Assembly: GCA_963674555.1 (NCBI GenBank)
Contig: OY771429.1
Location: 1,488,001-1,552,000, forward strand
Direction of reading: 5' to 3'
Source: JBGMEA01 sp963674555
GTDB lineage: Bacteria; Bacillota; Clostridia; Eubacteriales; Anaerofustaceae
DNA: 64,000 bases
A model generated the notes under the pieces. The model made no database searches, was not told the DNA's origin, and worked only from the letters and a program-made list of their open reading frames with translations. Both the position numbers and the translations under genes were made by a program. Below, piece after piece: positions 60,349 to 64,000 of this stretch (position 1 is the stretch's first letter; each line of letters opens with the position of its first letter).

Positions 60349-60435
60349 GACCCGATTTGTTAAACCGCGATTTTTCGTGTCATGGAATGTCCCCGAACCA
60401 TATGCTATGATGAAATCATAGAAAAAGACAACGCA

Positions 60436-60462
60436 AGACATCTTATTTGAGATGTCTTTTTT
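60436..60462 (+). terminator. Terminator in the leader of the tail-fibre gene
   Basis: AAGACATCT, loop TATTTG, AGATGTCTTTTTT lies 20 bp ahead of the ATG at 60482. It may be the end of a very short transcript or an attenuator; a TATGAT at about 60402-60407 could be the -10 box. Confidence 0.6.
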
Positions 60463-60481
60463 ATGTTGGAAAGGATAGGGC

Positions 60482-61105
60482 ATGAAGAAGATCGACAATA
60501 GGGATCTTATCGATATGAAGACGACACAGGATCTGATGCGGCGGTATGATTTCAGCGTTTTGGATCGGTTAGATGAAACAGAAGGAACGCAACAGGAGTC
60601 GGTTCAGACAAGTTTTACAGGTATCTCATTTGAATGGAACAGTAATACGATCCCTACAGGCTATCTCGAAGAAATGGGTCAAACGTTAAATATCGCAACC
60701 TATCCTGAATTATATGCTATTTTAGGGACAACGTTTGGGGGAGACGGAACAACGAATTTCATGTTGCCGGACAGCAGGACTCGTGTGCCCGTGGGATATA
60801 GTAGCGGTGATTCCAATTTCGGAACCTTAGGAGGTAAAGGCGGTCATATAAGTTTACAATCACACACGCACAGCGGCTCGAGCAATTCCAACGGGAATCA
60901 TAGTCATACATTTCCGGTATGGTACAGTTCATCGAGTGGAAGTGGCGATTCGGTGGAAGGGTGGAGAACAAGACAGATACAGGATAGTCATGCGACGAAC
61001 TCGACCGGTTCGCATAGTCATACGATCAATGTTGGGAGTGCCGGAAGTGGGAATGCACAGAATTTGCAACCGTATATTGTTAAAAGAAAGATCATCAAAT
61101 ATTAA
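60482..61105 (+). CDS. Phage tail fibre protein with tail-collar domain
   Basis: 207 residues. Residues 40-105 match the collar domain: WNSNTIPTGYLEEMGQTLNIATYPELYAILGTTFGGDGTTNFMLPDSRTRVPVGY. The C-terminus has His-rich repeats SHTHSGSSNSNGNHSHTF and TGSHSHTI that bind iron in phage fibres, and it ends NLQPYIVKRKIIKY. It probably binds host surface sugars. It is the first gene of the lysis module. A short acidic protein gene follows after 12 bp. Confidence 0.88.
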   Translation: MKKIDNRDLIDMKTTQDLMRRYDFSVLDRLDETEGTQQESVQTSFTGISFEWNSNTIPTGYLEEMGQTLNIATYPELYAILGTTFGGDGTTNFMLPDSRTRVPVGYSSGDSNFGTLGGKGGHISLQSHTHSGSSNSNGNHSHTFPVWYSSSSGSGDSVEGWRTRQIQDSHATNSTGSHSHTINVGSAGSGNAQNLQPYIVKRKIIKY

Positions 61106-61117
61106 GGAGGTTGAGAA

Positions 61118-61513
61118 ATGGCAATAGAAAAATTTATCACAGATGAAATCGGAAGGCAATCGACTTACTTTAGGATCGTATCTGATGTAACCAATTATGA
61201 CCTTATGCAAAGGACAGTAGTGCTTGCCTGCTACGCAGATCAATCTTATCGTGATGCCGAAAAAGCGGAAATGCAGACTAATTTAGATGGCATCGCAAGA
61301 TATTACGAACTTATTGAAAAAGAGATCTTGACGGAGGAAGAAACGGATGAGTTCCAAGGTATCGACATACAAGAGCTTGAAGCAATGAAATATAATGACA
61401 GAAGTATTTATCATTTATCTTACGGGTTTTCGATAACCGATTCGGATATCCGCGATAACTTGTATGTCAGTTTAAAAGATGTTCCGTGTTTTGACGGGGC
61501 GGAAGACGTTTAA
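61118..61513 (+). CDS. Short phage-like protein of unknown function
   Basis: 131 residues, acidic, soluble. It begins MAIEKFITDEIGRQSTYFRIVSD and contains LACYADQSYRDAEKAEMQ and IQELEAMKYNDRSIY. AAGGAGGTT precedes the ATG. Position between fibre and holin suggests a tail-tip or assembly helper. No domain recognised. Confidence 0.6.
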   Translation: MAIEKFITDEIGRQSTYFRIVSDVTNYDLMQRTVVLACYADQSYRDAEKAEMQTNLDGIARYYELIEKEILTEEETDEFQGIDIQELEAMKYNDRSIYHLSYGFSITDSDIRDNLYVSLKDVPCFDGAEDV

Positions 61514-61531
61514 AATGAAAAGGAGAATGAA

Positions 61532-61987
61532 ATGGAGATCACATTGGCGTTTCAATATGCGGAGGAGTTGAAGCTGTTTTTGCAGCTTTTTTTATTGGGG
61601 ATGGTGCTCGGCACGATCGTGATGTATATCACGGAGGCGGTGAAGAAGTGGCTGAAAGGATGCGGATTTTTCGCGAGGAACACTTGGGCGATCTCGCTCG
61701 TTTGTTTTTTTGTGAGCATGATCTTCGGGATCGGTTGGAAGATGACGTTTGCTGCGGATACGATCGGTTGGTACGGCGCGGCATGGCTGGGGCTGTTATT
61801 ATTTTTGGGTTCCACGGGACTGTACAGCAAGCTCGAAGAGAGTGACGGGTTTTGGGGCAAGACGGTGCAGTCGTATCACAAATATGCGGACAGCGGAAAG
61901 CTCGTTGAGCAGATCCTCAAATCAGCTTCGAATACGACCGATAACGCTGATAACGCCGAAAAGGATGAAAGCGTGGGGGAGGACTGA
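61532..61987 (+). CDS. Holin-like membrane protein
   Basis: 151 residues with three or four membrane helices (LKLFLQLFLLGMVLGTIVMYI; NTWAISLVCFFVSMIFGIGW; GWYGAAWLGLLLFLG) and a polar acidic C-terminus (SASNTTDNADNAEKDESVGED). The topology and the place just ahead of an M23/LysM endolysin gene are those of a phage holin. AAGGAGAA precedes the ATG. The sequence does not match a holin family I can name. Confidence 0.72.
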   Translation: MEITLAFQYAEELKLFLQLFLLGMVLGTIVMYITEAVKKWLKGCGFFARNTWAISLVCFFVSMIFGIGWKMTFAADTIGWYGAAWLGLLLFLGSTGLYSKLEESDGFWGKTVQSYHKYADSGKLVEQILKSASNTTDNADNAEKDESVGED

Positions 61988-62004
61988 CCTCAGTCGTATC
62001 AATA

Positions 62005-62772
62005 TTGAAAGATACGGTTGAGGACAGCACGGAATATGAACTCTATGATATAAAAAAAGGCGACACATTTTGGGCGCTCGGGAAGGCGTGGAGCTATGAT
62101 TACAAGGCGCTGATGGCGCTGAACGGATACGACTCTCAAACGGCGAAAGACCTTGAGGTCGGGACGGTGATCAAAGCGCCGAAAGGAGTGATACCGAAGT
62201 CCGATCAATGTAACGTTGAGGGCGCGGCAGTCTCTCAAAAAAATGAGATATACAGGTTCCCGGTGTATTACGACTCTCTCGGAAAACGGTTTGTGTATGT
62301 GTCGGCTCCGTTTCAAAAGGGCATTCATGACGGAGCGGACTTCGGGCGGTGCTCGGACTGCAAAGGCGAACGACCGTTGATATTGGCTTGTGAATCGGGA
62401 AAAGTGGTGCAGATACGAAACAGCTATAAGGACACGGCGGGGCGGTTTATTAAGATCGAGAGCGATCACGGGGATGAGATCGTAACGTGGCAATACAAGC
62501 ATCTGCATAAGATATTCGTAAAGACCGGTCAGAACGTAAAAGTCGGGCAGAGGATCGGCATTATGGGGGATACGGGCGGCGAATACTCGGACAGCGGAGA
62601 TTACGCGGATCACTTGCACCTTGACAGGCGTGTGCGCAAAAAGGGTGAGGAAGACGCGACCAGCGGCGCGGGCAGGGACGAGCAATCGACGGACCCGATC
62701 AAATACTTATCACTTGAGAAAACAGACAGAGTGGCGCAGCTGCACAAGCGAACCGACTTTCAGGAGGCATAA
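62005..62772 (+). CDS. LysM-M23 peptidoglycan endopeptidase (phage endolysin)
   Basis: 255 residues. An N-terminal LysM-like wall-binding motif (YDIKKGDTFWALGKAWSYDYKALMALNGYD, VGTVIKAP) is followed by an M23 domain: GIHDGADFGR supplies the first His/Asp metal ligands, LACESGKVVQIRNSY, and HLH of YADHLHLDRRVR the last. It cuts cell-wall peptide bridges. The start is unclear: TTG at 62005 has no near ribosome binding site, and the frame opens a few codons earlier at CTG. It follows the holin gene. Confidence 0.85.
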   Translation: MKDTVEDSTEYELYDIKKGDTFWALGKAWSYDYKALMALNGYDSQTAKDLEVGTVIKAPKGVIPKSDQCNVEGAAVSQKNEIYRFPVYYDSLGKRFVYVSAPFQKGIHDGADFGRCSDCKGERPLILACESGKVVQIRNSYKDTAGRFIKIESDHGDEIVTWQYKHLHKIFVKTGQNVKVGQRIGIMGDTGGEYSDSGDYADHLHLDRRVRKKGEEDATSGAGRDEQSTDPIKYLSLEKTDRVAQLHKRTDFQEA

Positions 62773-63066
62773 ATGATCGACATCAACTATTTGGCGGTAG
62801 CGGTCGGGATCGCGGCGGGGATCAGCGGCGTGATATTCGGTTACGTTAAAATGCGGCAGGTGCAAGAATCGAGCAGTAAACAAGAGGGCAAGGAGAGCGC
62901 GACTTTGTATTCCGATATCGGGTATATCAAGTCCGGCATTGATGATTTAAAGCGCAAGCAGGAGAAAGCGGACGAGCGGTATATTGAACTTGCCATGCGG
63001 GTGACGAGTGTGGAGGAGTCGGCGAAGCAGGCGCATAAGCGGATCGATTGTATCGATCAGAAGTAA
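62773..63066 (+). CDS. Small membrane-anchored coiled-coil protein (XhlA-like)
   Basis: 97 residues. One N-terminal helix (YLAVAVGIAAGISGVIFGYV) is followed by a coiled coil (SGIDDLKRKQEKADERYIEL, SVEESAKQAHKRIDCI). XhlA-type phage lysis accessory proteins have the same parts, but in reverse order, so the match is only by size and context. The ATG follows the endolysin stop directly, with CAGGAGGCAT as ribosome binding site. It is the last gene of the module. Confidence 0.65.
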   Translation: MIDINYLAVAVGIAAGISGVIFGYVKMRQVQESSSKQEGKESATLYSDIGYIKSGIDDLKRKQEKADERYIELAMRVTSVEESAKQAHKRIDCIDQK

Positions 63067-63097
63067 AGAGGGCGGGATGACCGCCCTCTGTTTTTTT
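63067..63097 (+). terminator. Intrinsic terminator of the lysis module
   Basis: AGAGGGCGG, loop GATGA, CCGCCCTCT, then GTTTTTTT. Confidence 0.9.
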
Positions 63098-63119
63098 GTG
63101 CTATGTTGGGAGAACTCAT

Positions 63120-63445
63120 TATATTTAGTACTATCGTAATGAAGTCAGCTATCTTTTTCAGTCTCAAAACGCTCCGTAGTCCGACGGAAGCGGATTTCTT
63201 TTTTATAAAAAGAAGCAAAAACCCACGCTGTATAAACCTCACTGCATGTTAACTGAAAAGTTCTGACAAATCGGCTCGGGCATATCAATCGTCCAACTTC
63301 CTCGGACCGATATCGCCGAGCACGATTTATACCACAAGCTTTTCAGAACATGCTTCGTTCGGCTTATAATGCGTGTTGCTCCGCTGCTGTCCCCGCCCGT
63401 GGAAGATACTGTTTGGGGTCAAGGATAAATGCTACGCATTTTATT
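63120..63445. repeat. Composite hairpin repeat, copy F (Y only, forward)
   Basis: In the gene-free stretch 63067-63588. TCCGTAGTCCGACGGA and TTCTTTTT/AAAAAGAA hairpins lead into Y at 63225-63377, then GGGTCAAGG and AAATGCTACGCATTT (63427-63441). Here the outer arm GCATGTT pairs perfectly with AACATGC. No X unit. Confidence 0.85.
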
Positions 63446-63520
63446 TTAAGGGCGATGCATTAAGGCTTCGAACCGCAGTGTCGGGGGTTCACTGTAGTAG
63501 GGTGTCGGTTTGAAAACAAT

Positions 63521-63546
63521 AAAAAAAGCTCCGACGGTGCGGAGCG
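63521..63546 (-). terminator. Intrinsic terminator of the partial gene at the window end
   Basis: Read leftward: GCTCCG, loop CACCGT, CGGAGC, then TTTTTTT. Confidence 0.82.
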
Positions 63547-63588
63547 GAAGATAAATTTTTAATGGATTTTAAGAATCATTTGCTTTTA

Positions 63589-64000
63589 TTACCAAGTCGG
63601 GAATCCATGAAGTATCTCACCGGTTGGGAGATGCGTGCTCATATTTTCAAAAAAATCAGCACGTGCCATAGTATATTTATTAAAATAATAATATGATTTA
63701 GAACCCATATAAACCCTTAAAGTATCTTGTTCAGCTACATTATCAGGAAGAAATGCTATTTCAAGGAATGCGATATACTTTATTGTTTTGAGTGTTTTTT
63801 TATCGCTAATCCCTTTAGCATCATATTTATCATTGAGAATTGTAAAATTAATGATCGTTTTATACGGTATATATAAATCGCGCGCAAATATTTTGTATAA
63901 AGGATGCAGTCGAAGACCATCTTTTGTTGCGATTAAATAGCAATAGGGTGTTCCTTCATAGATCTCATCAAAGCCTTTATGGTAGTCACATGCCAGTATA
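63589..64000 (-). CDS. Hypothetical protein, 5' end beyond the window
   Basis: The minus-strand frame is open from base 64000 to TAA at 63589-63591, about 136 residues without a start inside the window. It reads DYHKGFDEIYEGTPYCYLIA, then LHPLYKIFARDLYIPYKTI, KYIAFLEIAFLPDNV and ends THLPTGEILHGFPTW. Composition is that of a real soluble alpha/beta protein. Base use is AT-rich, like the OLD gene. No domain recognised. The strong terminator behind it supports the call. Confidence 0.65.
   Translation of the reverse strand, partial: ILACDYHKGFDEIYEGTPYCYLIATKDGLRLHPLYKIFARDLYIPYKTIINFTILNDKYDAKGISDKKTLKTIKYIAFLEIAFLPDNVAEQDTLRVYMGSKSYYYFNKYTMARADFFENMSTHLPTGEILHGFPTW

Noticed and set aside
38594..63445. 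The hairpin repeats as integron attC sites separating gene cassettes
   Set aside because: The units fold into imperfect hairpins with unpaired bases, but the RYYYAAC/GTTRRRY core boxes are missing, orientation is mixed, blocks contain whole operons with promoters, and no integron integrase is seen.

Overview
The window reads as a chromosome segment of an anaerobic Gram-positive bacterium of the clostridial kind. Purine-rich ribosome binding sites precede most genes, many intrinsic terminators end transcription units, and there are ECF-type sigma factors and a VanRS-like two-component pair. A Wood-Ljungdahl (acetyl-CoA pathway) operon makes an acetogenic or related C1 metabolism likely. No rRNA, tRNA, CRISPR array or recognisable transposase gene is visible, and the sequence alone does not name a species.

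Positions 1-38,400 look like ordinary chromosome. In order there are: a 2-hydroxyacid dehydrogenase cut by the window edge, a B3/B4-domain protein, a repeat protein fused to an ion-channel pore, a large Ig-like surface protein, a GNAT enzyme, a pair of coiled-coil J-domain-like proteins, an ECF sigma factor, a ferredoxin-nitroreductase with an FMN-binding partner, tadA, a phosphohexomutase, a UPF0182 membrane protein, a second 2-hydroxyacid dehydrogenase, two zinc-ribbon membrane proteins and a UPF0280 (ApbE-like) protein. The centre is the operon 22,607-30,711: CooC-type ATPase, acsD, acsC, acsE, acsB and the corrinoid activator acsV. It carries the methyl branch-to-acetyl-CoA machinery, but the CO dehydrogenase gene acsA is not in the window. 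Downstream are an aldehyde dehydrogenase, an Imm-5-like protein, a response regulator and histidine kinase, a methyltransferase, a membrane alpha/beta hydrolase, a lipoprotein, and a LysE exporter with an Lrp regulator.

Positions 38,400-63,500 are accessory DNA. A family of composite non-coding repeats, absent from the first 38 kb, occurs six times (copies A-F). The repeats are built of small hairpins and one or two long hairpins, here called X and Y, of about 160 bp. The stems change on both sides between copies while an asymmetric internal loop stays constant. Between the repeats lie blocks of cargo: a minus-strand ECF sigma/DUF4367 operon with four tandem paralogues of unknown function; a phage-type repressor with operator; a phage replication protein and a DUF1492-like regulator; three loci of tiny membrane peptides sharing a conserved promoter-proximal leader; a CHAD protein; an OLD-family nuclease; several small membrane proteins; and a tail-fibre/holin/endolysin module. 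No phage head, portal or terminase genes are seen, so this looks like a hollowed-out prophage or phage-derived island.

A cobalamin riboswitch controlling an ECF transporter S component (59,511-60,350) fits the corrinoid demand of the acs operon. The two strongest candidates for something undescribed are the hairpin repeat family and the peptide loci with their shared leader.
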